A DNA stretch of 64,000 bases. It comes from Taklimakanibacter lacteus. GTDB taxonomy: Bacteria; Pseudomonadota; Alphaproteobacteria; Rhizobiales; Aestuariivirgaceae. Positions within the stretch are counted from its first letter, which is position 1. Each line of letters opens with the position of its first letter. The position numbers were made by a program, and so were the translations under genes. The stretch covers positions 114,943 through 178,942 of the forward strand of contig QOZQ01000014.1 in the NCBI GenBank assembly GCA_003576695.1, given 5' to 3'. Shown one piece after another: positions 34,533 to 43,595 of this stretch. The notes below the pieces were generated by a model. It did no database searches, had not been told where the DNA came from, and saw only the letters and a list, made by a program, of their open reading frames with translations.

Positions 34533-36070
34533 CACATCGTCGCCCCGATCTGCCAGGGCACATATTCATTGTCGCCATAGCCGAGCAGCTCCGACTTCGT
34601 CCGCTCGCCCGAGGCGACCTTCAGCATCTTGTCGAAGATCTCCTGCCCCTTGGCCTCGATCGGAACACCGTCGAGGATATCGCCGCAATTGATGTCCATG
34701 TCGTCGATCATGCGCTCATAGATCGGCGTGTTGGTGGCGAGCTTGATCGAGGGCGTCGGCTTGCAGCCATAGGCGGAGCCGCGCCCGGTGGTGAAGCACA
34801 GGATATTGGCACCGCCCGCCACCTGCCCGGTCGCCGCGACCGGGTCATAGCCCGGCGTGTCCATGAACACGAAGCCCTTGGCGGTCACGGGCTCGGCATA
34901 GCGATAGACCGCCGTCATGGTCGTCGAGCCACCCTTGGCGGCCGCCCCCAGCGACTTCTCCAGGATGGTGGTGAGCCCGCCCAGCTTGTTGCCGGGTGAT
35001 GGATTGTTGTTCATCTCCATCTGGTTGCGCTTGGTGTAGTCCTCCCACCAATGGATGATGTCGACGAGCTTCTCGCCCACCTCGCGGTTGGCGGCGCGCC
35101 TCGTGAGCAGATGCTCGGCGCCATAGATCTCCGGCGTCTCGGACAGGATCGCCGTGCCGCCATGGCGCACCAGGATATCGACCGCCGCCCCCAGCGCCGG
35201 ATTGGCGGTGATGCCGGAATAGCCGTCCGATCCGCCGCATTGCAGCGCCAGCAGCAGCTCGGAAGCCGGGATGGTCTCGCGCCTCACCGCATTGACGATG
35301 GGCAGCATCTCCTTGATCGCGGCGACCCCGGCATCCACCGTCTTCCTGGTGCCGCCGGTCTCCTGGATGGTCATGCTGCGGAACGTGTCGCTTTCCTTGA
35401 CATTATAGGCTTCCTTGAAGCGCGGGATCTGGAAGCCCTCGCAGCCCAGCCCCACCATCACGACGCCGCCCATATTGGGATTGGTCGCATAGCCCCAGCT
35501 GGTGCGTTTCAGCGTGTCGAAGATGACACCGCGATAATCGATGACGCAGCCATTGGCCTGGGTCAGCGCCACGATGCCGTCGATATTGGGGTAGTCCTTG
35601 AGGATGCCGCAGCGGTCGATCTCCTCCGCCATGAATTTCGACGCCGAGGCCGAGCAGTTCACGCTGGTGAGGATGCCGATATAGTTGCGCGTGCCGGCCT
35701 TGCCATTGGCGCGGCGATAGCCCTCGAAGGTCGCCTGCTGGCTCACCGGCAGGATCTTCTGCGGCTTCGCATCGACGCAATAGGCATAGTCGCGCGCGAA
35801 TTCATGCATCTCGACATTATGCTCATGCACCCAGTCGCCGGGCACGATCGGCGCTTTGGCGAAGCCGATGATCTGGCCGAATTTGCGGATCGGCTCGCCT
35901 TGCGCGATCGGCTGCACCGCCATCTTGTGGCCGCGCGGCACACGCGCGCTCGCAACCACGCCCTGGGCCCGGGCTCCCTTCTCGACATTGTCGACGGCAA
36001 CGACGATATTGTCGGCGCTATTGAGTCTGATGACGCGCGGATCTTTGCTGGGGGTCTCGACGATTTTCAT
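34532..36070 (-). CDS. UxaA-family sugar-acid dehydratase (altronate/galactarate dehydratase-like)
   Basis: 512 residues from ATG 36070 (MKIVETPSKDPRVIRL). An N-terminal SAF domain (about 15-95) is followed by the UxaA/GarD core: GYRRANGKAGTRNYIGILTSVNCSAS, VALTQANGCVIDYRG, and GGSDGYSGITANPALG with the family's acidic and glycine-rich elements. Such enzymes dehydrate altronate or galactarate to 2-keto-3-deoxy sugar acids, using a metal. The adjacent GntR regulator and aldo/keto reductase suggest a sugar to sugar-acid route. The exact substrate is not readable from the sequence. Confidence 0.88.
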   Translation of the reverse strand: MKIVETPSKDPRVIRLNSADNIVVAVDNVEKGARAQGVVASARVPRGHKMAVQPIAQGEPIRKFGQIIGFAKAPIVPGDWVHEHNVEMHEFARDYAYCVDAKPQKILPVSQQATFEGYRRANGKAGTRNYIGILTSVNCSASASKFMAEEIDRCGILKDYPNIDGIVALTQANGCVIDYRGVIFDTLKRTSWGYATNPNMGGVVMVGLGCEGFQIPRFKEAYNVKESDTFRSMTIQETGGTRKTVDAGVAAIKEMLPIVNAVRRETIPASELLLALQCGGSDGYSGITANPALGAAVDILVRHGGTAILSETPEIYGAEHLLTRRAANREVGEKLVDIIHWWEDYTKRNQMEMNNNPSPGNKLGGLTTILEKSLGAAAKGGSTTMTAVYRYAEPVTAKGFVFMDTPGYDPVAATGQVAGGANILCFTTGRGSAYGCKPTPSIKLATNTPIYERMIDDMDINCGDILDGVPIEAKGQEIFDKMLKVASGERTKSELLGYGDNEYVPWQIGATM

Positions 36071-36134
36071 GGACGGGCACTCTATCACGGGGGAAGATTT
36101 GAAAAGGCTTTGACTTCCCGTTACCGCAGCCATA

Positions 36135-36146
36135 CTAACATGTTAG
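36135..36146. promoter_or_regulatory. CTAACATGTTAG palindrome (candidate GntR operator)
   Basis: A perfect 12-bp palindrome ending 1 bp before the GntR start codon, in the 77-bp divergent gap to the dehydratase gene. Its core TAACATGTT recurs at 59682-59690, upstream of the second GntR-regulated gene set. Probable operator for the GntR protein encoded next to it. Confidence 0.65.
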
Positions 36147-36147
36147 A

Positions 36148-36882
36148 ATGATTGCCAAAGGAAAATCCTACGATTTTCTGGTGAATATCCGGGGGGAAAA
36201 GCGTGGCGGCGCCACGGCCCGGGTGACCGATGCCCTGCGCCACGCCATTGTCGTGCACGCTTTCGAACCGGGCGCCACCCTGGACAAGGCGAAGTTGTGC
36301 GAAAGGCTGGGCGTATCGCGTTTTCCCGTGTCCGAAGCCCTCGCCCGCCTCAAGGCCGAGGGGCTTGTCGACATCCAGCCGCAGCGCGGCAGCACCGTTT
36401 CGCTGATCCGCCTGTCCGATGTCCGCGAGAACATGTTTCTGCGCAAGGCGCTCGAAGTGGAGGCGATCCGCAGCATCGCCCCCAATGTCGATGCCGCCAT
36501 ATTGGAGCGTCTCGACGGCAATGTCGCCGCCCAGAAGCAGGCGGCCGCGAAAGGCGACAAGCAACACTTCCACGCGCTCGACCTTTCCTTCCACGACGTG
36601 CTCCTCACCGCTTTGGGCTTTCCGCGCGTCAAGGCGGCGGCTGAATCCGCCAGGCTCGCCCTCGACCGGGTCCGGATGCTTCTCGCCTCGCCCGTCCGCA
36701 ATGCCCAGACCATTTCCGAGCATGAGCGGATCGTCGCGGCTCTGGCGCAGCACGACAGCACCCGCGCCGCCATCGCCATGGCCGAGCATCTCGATACGGT
36801 GATGACCGAACTCATGTCCTTCGCGCGGCGCGAGCCCGAACTGTTCACCGATTGGCAGCAACTTAAAACCGACAGGATGTGA
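36148..36882 (+). CDS. GntR-family regulator, FCD (FadR-like) subfamily
   Basis: 244 residues. The winged helix lies at about 22-92: TDALRHAIVVHAFEPGATLD, LCERLGVSRFPVSEALARLKAEGLV and IQPQRGSTVSLI. The FCD ligand domain (about 100-225) has the metal-binding histidine pattern in LDLSFHDVLLTALG and ISEHERIVAAL. FCD regulators usually respond to sugar acids or related carboxylates. It is divergent from the dehydratase gene and followed by the aldo/keto reductase, whose ribosome site lies in its last codons, so it probably represses both sides. Confidence 0.93.
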   Translation: MIAKGKSYDFLVNIRGEKRGGATARVTDALRHAIVVHAFEPGATLDKAKLCERLGVSRFPVSEALARLKAEGLVDIQPQRGSTVSLIRLSDVRENMFLRKALEVEAIRSIAPNVDAAILERLDGNVAAQKQAAAKGDKQHFHALDLSFHDVLLTALGFPRVKAAAESARLALDRVRMLLASPVRNAQTISEHERIVAALAQHDSTRAAIAMAEHLDTVMTELMSFARREPELFTDWQQLKTDRM

Positions 36883-36884
36883 CG

Positions 36885-37910
36885 ATGCGTTCACGCACGT
36901 TCAGGGCACCCTCGGGCGCCACGATCAAGCTGACCGAAATGGGCTGCGGCATGGCCCCGCTCGGCAATCTGTTTCGCGCCGTCTCCGAGAAGGATGCGCA
37001 GGACACGCTGGCCGAGGCATGGAAGGCCGGCATGCGCTATTTCGATACGGCGCCGCTTTATGGTGCCGGCCTGTCCGAGACGCGCCTCAACCATTTCCTG
37101 CGCGGCAAGCCCCGCAGCCAGTATGTCGTCTCGACCAAGGTCGGCCGCCTGCTCCAGGTTTCGAAGCCCTCGGAGCGCCTCGGCATCGGCAAGTTCTTCG
37201 ACATCCCCTCGCGCCGCGAGATCTATGACTACAGCTATGACGGCATCATGCGCTCGCTGGAATTTTCCCTCGAGCGCCTGGGGTTGGATTCCGTCGAGAT
37301 CCTGTTCGTGCATGATATCGACATCTTCAACCACGGCACGGCCGCAGCGCGCGATGCCCATGTCGAGACCCTGATGTCATCGGGCTACAAGGCGCTGGTC
37401 AAATTGCGCGACGAGAAGGTCATCAAGGCCTTTGGCGGCGGCATCAATGAATGGGAAGTGGCCGAAACCCTGACGCGGCGCGGCGATTTCGACATCTTCC
37501 TGCTCGCCGGGCGCTACACTTTGCTCGAGCAGAAGGCGCTCGACAGCTTCCTGCCGCTGTGCGAGGAACGCGGCGTCGGCATCGTGCTGGGCGGCCCTTA
37601 CAATTCCGGCATTCTGGCGGTCGGCGCCAGGCCCGACGCCACCTACAACTATACGAAAGCGCCGAAGGACATTCTCGATCGCGTGCGCCGCATCGAGGCC
37701 GTGTGCAAGCGCCACAAGGTGAAACTGCCGGAAGCCGCTCTGCGCTTCCCCTTGGCCCATCCTTCCGTCGTCTCGGTCATTCCGGGCGGCGTCACGCCGG
37801 CCCAGGTCAAGCTCAATGTGAAGACGCTTGGCGCCAAGATTCCCAAAGGCCTGTGGCGTGATCTCAAGGCAGAGGGCTTGCTGGATCAGCGGGCGCCCAC
37901 GCCAAAGTAG
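36885..37910 (+). CDS. Aldo/keto reductase (L-fucose/D-threo-aldose dehydrogenase type)
   Basis: 341 residues from ATG 36885, with AGGA at 7-bp spacing; the GTG at 36879 overlaps that site. AKR signatures are present: GMRYFDTAPLYGAGLSETRL with the catalytic Asp and Tyr (about 51-58), VVSTKVGRLL with the catalytic Lys, LEILFVHDIDIFNHG-type strand, and PLAHPSVVSVIPGG near the C-terminus. Family members oxidise L-fucose or D-threo-aldoses to lactones with NAD(P). Paired with a GntR regulator and a UxaA-type dehydratase, a role at the start of an aldose to keto-deoxy-acid route is inferred. Confidence 0.9.
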   Translation: MRSRTFRAPSGATIKLTEMGCGMAPLGNLFRAVSEKDAQDTLAEAWKAGMRYFDTAPLYGAGLSETRLNHFLRGKPRSQYVVSTKVGRLLQVSKPSERLGIGKFFDIPSRREIYDYSYDGIMRSLEFSLERLGLDSVEILFVHDIDIFNHGTAAARDAHVETLMSSGYKALVKLRDEKVIKAFGGGINEWEVAETLTRRGDFDIFLLAGRYTLLEQKALDSFLPLCEERGVGIVLGGPYNSGILAVGARPDATYNYTKAPKDILDRVRRIEAVCKRHKVKLPEAALRFPLAHPSVVSVIPGGVTPAQVKLNVKTLGAKIPKGLWRDLKAEGLLDQRAPTPK

Positions 37911-38345
37911 CTACATCTGCCCGCTTTCTATCAGCGACTTCACCAGCACCGCTTCCATCTCATGCGAGGCCGTGAGCCTGCGCCAGCGGTCATCATCCAT
38001 CGCTTCCGAGCGCCAGGCGATGAAGGTGAGCACTGACTGGTCATCGCCCAGTCCCACCTGCCCGCCCGGCACGACACGCAGCTGGATGCGCGGCACGAGC
38101 TTCTTCGAATCAGCGCCCAGATGAAAGTCGATCAGGAGCCTCACCGCATCCGCATCTATGTGCACATAGATCTGGCTGCCGTCGAACAGGCTGGTGCCGA
38201 GCACCAGCCCGTCGGGCGATATCTCGGTCTTCCAGGTGCCGAAGGACCAGCGGTGGAGGTTCTTCGCATCCGCCATGCGCGTGAAGACGTCCCGCGCCGA
38301 AGCGTTCACCACTGCCGAAGTGATATGCGACTGGCCCGCCTTCAC
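37911..38345 (-). CDS. SRPBCC-like protein in a hydantoinase operon
   Basis: 144 residues. An N-terminal strand-helix (HITSAVVNASARDVFTRMAD), a W-rich segment NLHRWSFGTWKTEI and a closing long helix fit the SRPBCC (START-like) small-molecule binding fold. The call rests on pattern only. The GTG start overlaps the hydantoinase B stop by 4 bp, so it is part of that operon and may bind a substrate or product. The gene converges with the aldo/keto reductase without a gap. Confidence 0.6.
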   Translation of the reverse strand: MKAGQSHITSAVVNASARDVFTRMADAKNLHRWSFGTWKTEISPDGLVLGTSLFDGSQIYVHIDADAVRLLIDFHLGADSKKLVPRIQLRVVPGGQVGLGDDQSVLTFIAWRSEAMDDDRWRRLTASHEMEAVLVKSLIESGQM

Positions 38346-40012
38346 GTGGCGTATCCGTAATCTTTCTCGGCCGCCGTCTCGCTGATGAGGCCTGAAGCAA
38401 GATCGGACTTGATGGCCTCGGCACTTCGCGCCTGCGGCCGGCCGAAGCCGCCGCCGCCCGGCAATTCCACGATGAGGCTGTCGCCCGCAGGCACGACATG
38501 ATTGCCCTTGTCCTTGAGGGCCGGGCCGCTGCCGAGCCGGGCATTGCCGCGGCGCCCCGGACTGCCGCCTTCGCGTCCTTTCGCCGGATTATGGATGCGG
38601 TCGAAGGTCGCCGCCGAAATGACGAAGGGCGCATTCTCGCGATTGGCGATCTCGATGATCTGGCCAAGGCCGCCGCGATATTCGCCGGCGCCGCCGGAAT
38701 CGGGCAGATACTGCTTGCGCTTGAAATAAAGCGGGCATTGCGCCTCGGTGATCTCGGCCGGGATGGCGCCGATACCGGAAGGGAACGCGGTGGTCGAGAG
38801 CCCGTCCTTGCCGGGCCGGCCGCCAATGCCGCCGAGTCCCACATTGGTCACCTGGAAGCGCCTCGCCCCTTCCATCACCCTGGCCGATACCTGCTCATGC
38901 GCGCTCGACAGCGACAGGATCCAGATGCTGCCCGCACTTTCCGCCTGCACCTTGCCGGGCAGCGCCTGCGCCAGGCAGCCGAAGGTCGCATCCGCCAGCA
39001 TCTGGCCGATGACATGGCGCGCCGTGACCGGACTCGGCCTTGTCGGATCGACGCAGGTGCCGGCCTCGGTCACGAGATCGAAGCAGGAGAGCGAGCCGAT
39101 ATTGTTCGGCACATGGGGGGCAATCACCGCCTTGAGGCCGAAGACCGAATAGGCATGCGTATAGGTGCGCGGGCTGTTGATGCCGCGCACCGAGGCCGGC
39201 GATGAGCCGGTGAAATCGATGGTGATCTTGCCCCCCTTGGTGGTGAGCTTCGATTTGATCACGATGGGCGCCTCATAGCCGTCGAGCGGCATCTCATAGG
39301 ACCACTCGCCCTGCGGCAGCGCCTTGATCGCCTCGCGCGTCGCCTTCTCCGATTGCGTGAGGATGTGCTCGGCGAGCCTGTCGATATCCTTGAGGCCGAA
39401 TTCGGTCATCATGTCGATGAGACGCCTAGCACCCGTGTCATTGGCGCTCACCAGCGACAGGAGATCGCCCCTGACTTCGATCGGGTTGCGCGAATTGGCG
39501 AGGATGACCGACATCAGCTCCTCATTGATCTCGCCCGCTTTGCGCAGCTTCATATGCGGGATGAGCGTGCCTTCTTCGAAAGACGAATAGGCCCGCGCCG
39601 ACATGCCGACACCGCCGACATCGATCACGTGGCATGTGGAGGCGAAGATCGCGACCGGCTTCCTGCCGAGGAAGACCGGCGTCATCATCACATAGTCGAA
39701 GAGATGTCCGGTGCCGAGCCAGGGATCATTGGTGATATAGACATCGCCCGGCTGCATCTCGCTCACCGGGAAATGCGGGAAGAAATGCTCGACCGCCGTC
39801 GCCATGGTGTTGACATGGCCGGGTGTACCGGTCATCGCCTGCGCCAGCATGCGGCCCTTGGTGTCATAGACGCCGGCCGACAGGTCCCCCGCCTCGCGCG
39901 TAATGGTGCCGAAGGCGGTGCGCAGCAACGATTGCGCCTGCTCCTCGACCACCGCGATGAGACGGTTCCACATCACTTGCGTGCGGATCGCGGCGAGCGC
40001 CTGTTTGGACAT
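38342..40012 (-). CDS. Hydantoinase/oxoprolinase B subunit
   Basis: 556 residues from ATG 40012 (MSKQALAAIRTQVMWNRL). The HyuB family is clear: LLRTAFGTITREAGDLSAGVYD, MQPGDVYITNDPWLGTGHL, VDVGGVGMSARAYSSFEEG-type loop and a C-terminal YRGGLGQIIEI with GGGGFGRP. Together with the A subunit it hydrolyses hydantoins or 5-oxo-L-proline using ATP. Its start shares a base with the A subunit stop (TGATG). Confidence 0.93.
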   Translation of the reverse strand: MSKQALAAIRTQVMWNRLIAVVEEQAQSLLRTAFGTITREAGDLSAGVYDTKGRMLAQAMTGTPGHVNTMATAVEHFFPHFPVSEMQPGDVYITNDPWLGTGHLFDYVMMTPVFLGRKPVAIFASTCHVIDVGGVGMSARAYSSFEEGTLIPHMKLRKAGEINEELMSVILANSRNPIEVRGDLLSLVSANDTGARRLIDMMTEFGLKDIDRLAEHILTQSEKATREAIKALPQGEWSYEMPLDGYEAPIVIKSKLTTKGGKITIDFTGSSPASVRGINSPRTYTHAYSVFGLKAVIAPHVPNNIGSLSCFDLVTEAGTCVDPTRPSPVTARHVIGQMLADATFGCLAQALPGKVQAESAGSIWILSLSSAHEQVSARVMEGARRFQVTNVGLGGIGGRPGKDGLSTTAFPSGIGAIPAEITEAQCPLYFKRKQYLPDSGGAGEYRGGLGQIIEIANRENAPFVISAATFDRIHNPAKGREGGSPGRRGNARLGSGPALKDKGNHVVPAGDSLIVELPGGGGFGRPQARSAEAIKSDLASGLISETAAEKDYGYAT

Positions 40013-42102
40013 CAGCGGTTTCCCTTCACGCGGTCGAGGACGATATAGCCGAGGCTGTCGATATGGGCGCGGAAATTGGCGGCCACCAGCGTCGAGGTCT
40101 CGTTCTCGGCGATGATGGCAGGCCCGTTGATCTTCGCCCCCGGCGTCATGTCGAAGCGCCAATAGACCGGCATCGAGACGAGCTTGCCGAGATCGGGGTC
40201 ATAGACCTGCCGCTGCTTGCGCGCCTTGGGCGCTTTGCCGCCTCTCGGCTTGCCGGCGCGTTTCACCTTGGGCGGCGTCGAGGAAACCGTCACCGACCAG
40301 GTCACCGCCTCGATCTCCATGCTGGGGATGGTGAGGCCATAGAGCACTTTGTAGAGCTTCTCGAAGGCCTGGCGCAGCTTTGGTCCATCGCTCGCCTTGA
40401 GCGCGCCATCCGGCAAGGTGACCCTTATTTCATGGCCCTGCCCGACATAGCGGAAATCGGCGATGCGGATCACCTTGAGCTTCTCTCTTCCCACCGCCGG
40501 CTCCACCACCGCGCGCGCATCGCGCTCCATCGCCTTGAGCAATCCATTGGCGCGTGCCGCATCGAATTTGGCGAGGGCGATGGCGGCGCTGCGGGTGATC
40601 TCATAGGCGATCGGCGCCTGCAGGAAGCCGATCGCCGAGCCGACACCGGCGCCGCTCGGCACGATGATCTGCGCGACGCCGAGCTTCTCGGCCAGATGGC
40701 AGGCATGCAGGGGCGCCGCTCCGCCGAAGGCGATCATGGTGGTGGCCCCGATATCCTTGCCGCGCTCGATCGCATGGACGCGCGCCGCATTGGCCATGTT
40801 CTCCTCGACGATCTCGGTGACGCCGGCCGCCGGCCAGATGCCGTCGAGCTTGAGCGGATCGCCGATCGCCTTCTGCAGCGCCTGCCTGGCGCCCGTTTCA
40901 TCGAGCGGAATCTTGCCCCCGGCGAAGAAGGCGGGATCGATCTTGCCCAGGACCACATTGGCGTCGGTCACCGCGGGTTCCGTTCCACCCCTTCCATAGC
41001 TGGCCGGTCCCGGCGTCGAGCCGGCGCTGTCGGGCCCGACCGTGATGCGGCCAAGCTTGTCGACGCGCGCGATCGATCCGCCACCGGCGCCGATCTCCAC
41101 CATCTCGATGACCGGGATGCGCACCGGCAGGCCCGATCCCTTCATGTCGCGATAGGCACGCGCGATCTCGAATTTGCGCGCCCGCTCGGGCTCGCCGTCG
41201 CTGAGCAGGCAGATCTTCGCCGTCGTGCCGCCCATGTCGAAGGAAAGCACTTCATCGAGCCCGCATTGCCGCGCAATGGTGCTGGCGAGGATAGCGCCGC
41301 CCGCCGGCCCCGACTCGACCAGGCGGATCGGGAAGCGCGCCGCGGTTTCGAGCGTGGTGAGGCCGCCACCCGACATCATCAGGAACAACGGCGCCTTGAG
41401 GCCGCGGCGCGACAGCTCATCGCGCAGCCGCATGAGATAGCCCGCCATCAGCGGGCGCACATAGGCATTGGCGCAGGTGGTCGAGAAGCGTTCATATTCG
41501 CGGATCTCGGGCGTCACCTCGCTCGAAAGGCAGATGGTGACATGATCGCCGAGCTTCGAGCGCAGCATGTCGCGCACCCGCTTCTCATGCGCGTCATGCG
41601 CATAGGCATGCAGGAAGCCGATAGCGACGGCACCGACCTGGTCGGCGTTCAGTTTCTCGGCCAGCGCCGGCACTGAGGCCTCGTCCAGCGGCACCAGCAC
41701 TTCGCCTTCGACCGAAAGCCTTTCGCGCAGCGTGTAGCGTCTGGTGCGCGGCACCAGCGGCTGCGGCCGGTCGATCATCAGGTCGTAATGGTCGAAGCGC
41801 TTTTCATACCCGGTCTCGATCACGTCGCGGAATCCTTCCGTCGTGATGAAGGCGGTCTTCGCTCCCTTGCGCTCGATCAGCGCATTGGTGGCCAGTGTCG
41901 TGCCATGGATGAAGACATCGACGGCCGATGCGGCGAGCTTCGCGTCCTTGAGCACGATCTCGATGCCTTCCAGAACGCCGAGCTCGGGCGCCGCCGTCGT
42001 CGTCAGCACCTTGCAGCTATAGCGGCGGGCGGGGGTTTCGAGAACGATGTCGGTGAAGGTGCCCCCGATATCGGCGGCGAGCTTGTTGGTGCTTTCGGCC
42101 AT
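40012..42102 (-). CDS. Hydantoinase/oxoprolinase A subunit
   Basis: 696 residues. The actin-like ATPase motifs AADIGGTFTDIVLET (about 9-23), FIHGTTLATNALIERKGAKT, VLSFDMGGTTAKICLL and EIGAGGGSIARVD are intact, and the C-terminal domain follows the HyuA pattern. It is the ATP-dependent partner of the B subunit encoded immediately downstream. First gene of a three-gene unit (A, B, SRPBCC-like). The start MAESTNKLA is downstream of a dispersed repeat. Confidence 0.94.
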   Translation of the reverse strand: MAESTNKLAADIGGTFTDIVLETPARRYSCKVLTTTAAPELGVLEGIEIVLKDAKLAASAVDVFIHGTTLATNALIERKGAKTAFITTEGFRDVIETGYEKRFDHYDLMIDRPQPLVPRTRRYTLRERLSVEGEVLVPLDEASVPALAEKLNADQVGAVAIGFLHAYAHDAHEKRVRDMLRSKLGDHVTICLSSEVTPEIREYERFSTTCANAYVRPLMAGYLMRLRDELSRRGLKAPLFLMMSGGGLTTLETAARFPIRLVESGPAGGAILASTIARQCGLDEVLSFDMGGTTAKICLLSDGEPERARKFEIARAYRDMKGSGLPVRIPVIEMVEIGAGGGSIARVDKLGRITVGPDSAGSTPGPASYGRGGTEPAVTDANVVLGKIDPAFFAGGKIPLDETGARQALQKAIGDPLKLDGIWPAAGVTEIVEENMANAARVHAIERGKDIGATTMIAFGGAAPLHACHLAEKLGVAQIIVPSGAGVGSAIGFLQAPIAYEITRSAAIALAKFDAARANGLLKAMERDARAVVEPAVGREKLKVIRIADFRYVGQGHEIRVTLPDGALKASDGPKLRQAFEKLYKVLYGLTIPSMEIEAVTWSVTVSSTPPKVKRAGKPRGGKAPKARKQRQVYDPDLGKLVSMPVYWRFDMTPGAKINGPAIIAENETSTLVAANFRAHIDSLGYIVLDRVKGNR

Positions 42103-42130
42103 TCACTTTCCTATGCCCGCCCCACAATCC

Positions 42131-42230
42131 GTCATCCCGGCGAAAGCCGGGATCCCTTGAACAGGCGCCATGCGGGCAGCGCCGATCGCATTCAGAGGCT
42201 TTTATGGGTCCCGGCTTTCGCCGGGATGAC
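42131..42230. repeat. Dispersed inverted repeat (family A), full copy
   Basis: GTCATCCCGGCGAAAGCCGGGA at 42131-42152 and its exact complement at 42209-42230, around 56 bp. Each arm is itself a small hairpin (CCCGGC-GAAA-GCCGGG). It fills the divergent gap between hydantoinase A and kynureninase. A third copy of the arm is at 63851. This 22-mer type is common between genes of alphaproteobacteria. Confidence 0.85.
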
Positions 42231-42353
42231 GAATGGGTAGTGCGGGGATCTCACCTTTAACAGTTGATGCTCGGACTACTAGCTTGGCCCTCGCGATTTT
42301 CGCAAGTCCAAATGCCCGTTGCCGCATTATTTTAGTTATGAAATAATATTCCG

Positions 42354-43595
42354 ATGCTCGCCAAGCCGCTCACCCTCAAGGATGCCCTGGACCGCGACGC
42401 CGCCGATCCGCTGGCGTCCCTGCGCGATCTGTTCGAGCTCAAGCCCGGCACGATCTTCATGGATGCCAATTCCATTGGCCCGATGCCGAAAGCGGTCCGC
42501 CAGTCGGCCTCAGGCCTGCTCGACGACTGGGTCGCCTTGCGCCGCCGCGGCTGGAGCAACCGGCAATGGCTCGACATGCCCTCGAAGCTGGGCGATGCCC
42601 TGGCCCCGATGCTGGGCGCGGGGCCAGGCGAGGTCGTCGTCTGCGACTCGACCACCGTCAATCAGTTCAAGGCGGTCAGCCACTGCCTGGCGATCAACGC
42701 ATCGCGCGGTGTGATCCTCAGCCAGAACGGCAATTTCCCCACCGACGTGCATGTCCTGCAGGCCCTGGTCGAGGCCTCGCGCGGACGCCTCACCCTTCGC
42801 TTCATCGACACCGAGGACGAGGCTGTGGCCGCCATGGACGAGACCGTCGCGGTCGCGGCCTTGAGCCATGTCGATTACCGCTCGGGCGAGCGCTGGGACA
42901 TGACGCGGGTGACGGATGCCGCCCATGCCAAGGGTATCCTCACCGTGTGGGACACATCGCATTCGGCCGGCGCCGTGCCGGTCGATCTGAACGGCAGCCA
43001 AACCGACATGGCGATCGGCTGCGGCTATAAATATCTGTGCACCGGACCGGGCGGCCCGGCTTATATGTATGCGAGGAAGGAGATCGCCGATGCGGTATGG
43101 CCGGCACTTGCCGGCTGGATGGGCCATGCCGATGTCTTCGCCTTCGCGCGCGACTACGCCCCGCATCCCGGCGTCAAGCGCTTCATCGCCGGCACACCGG
43201 CGGTCGCCGCCAATGAGCTGGCGGCTCCCCTGCTCGACATCTGGCCCAGGATCGAACCGTCTAAACTCTGGGCTCGGCATAAATCGCTGACCGATTTCCT
43301 CATCGCTCTGCTCGAGCAGGAATGCGCCTCCCTCGGCGTCGAGGTCACCTCGCCCCGCGATCATTCACGCCGCGGCGGCAATGTCAGCTTCCGTTCGCCA
43401 GGTGCCGGATCCGTCGTCGAGGCCCTGATCGACCTTGGCGTCGTGTCGTCCTTCCGCAAGCCCGATGCCATTCGCTTCGGCGTCAGCCCACTGGTCATCT
43501 CGCATCAGGACATTCACGAAGCCGTCGCCCGGCTCAAGCGCATCCTCGCTGAAGAGACCTGGAAGCAACCCAAATACAAGAAAGTGTCGGTGTGA
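42354..43595 (+). CDS. kynU: Kynureninase (PLP-dependent hydrolase)
   Basis: 413 residues, usual length. IFMDANSIGPMPKAVRQS, SHVDYRSGERWDMTRVTDAAH, VWDTSHSAGAVPVDL (PLP-ring Asp) and IGCGYKYLCTGPGGPAYMY with the PLP lysine are kynureninase hallmarks. It cleaves kynurenine to anthranilate and alanine. No kynA, kynB or kmo gene is nearby, so either the pathway is split or this acts on a related aryl amino acid. The hairpin ATTATTT-8-AAATAAT at 42326-42347 lies just upstream. The stop overlaps the next gene by 4 bp. Confidence 0.9.
   Translation: MLAKPLTLKDALDRDAADPLASLRDLFELKPGTIFMDANSIGPMPKAVRQSASGLLDDWVALRRRGWSNRQWLDMPSKLGDALAPMLGAGPGEVVVCDSTTVNQFKAVSHCLAINASRGVILSQNGNFPTDVHVLQALVEASRGRLTLRFIDTEDEAVAAMDETVAVAALSHVDYRSGERWDMTRVTDAAHAKGILTVWDTSHSAGAVPVDLNGSQTDMAIGCGYKYLCTGPGGPAYMYARKEIADAVWPALAGWMGHADVFAFARDYAPHPGVKRFIAGTPAVAANELAAPLLDIWPRIEPSKLWARHKSLTDFLIALLEQECASLGVEVTSPRDHSRRGGNVSFRSPGAGSVVEALIDLGVVSSFRKPDAIRFGVSPLVISHQDIHEAVARLKRILAEETWKQPKYKKVSV

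Noticed and set aside
40063..41676. 537-codon plus-strand frame
   Set aside because: Antisense to hydantoinase A with no recognisable motif; shadow frame.
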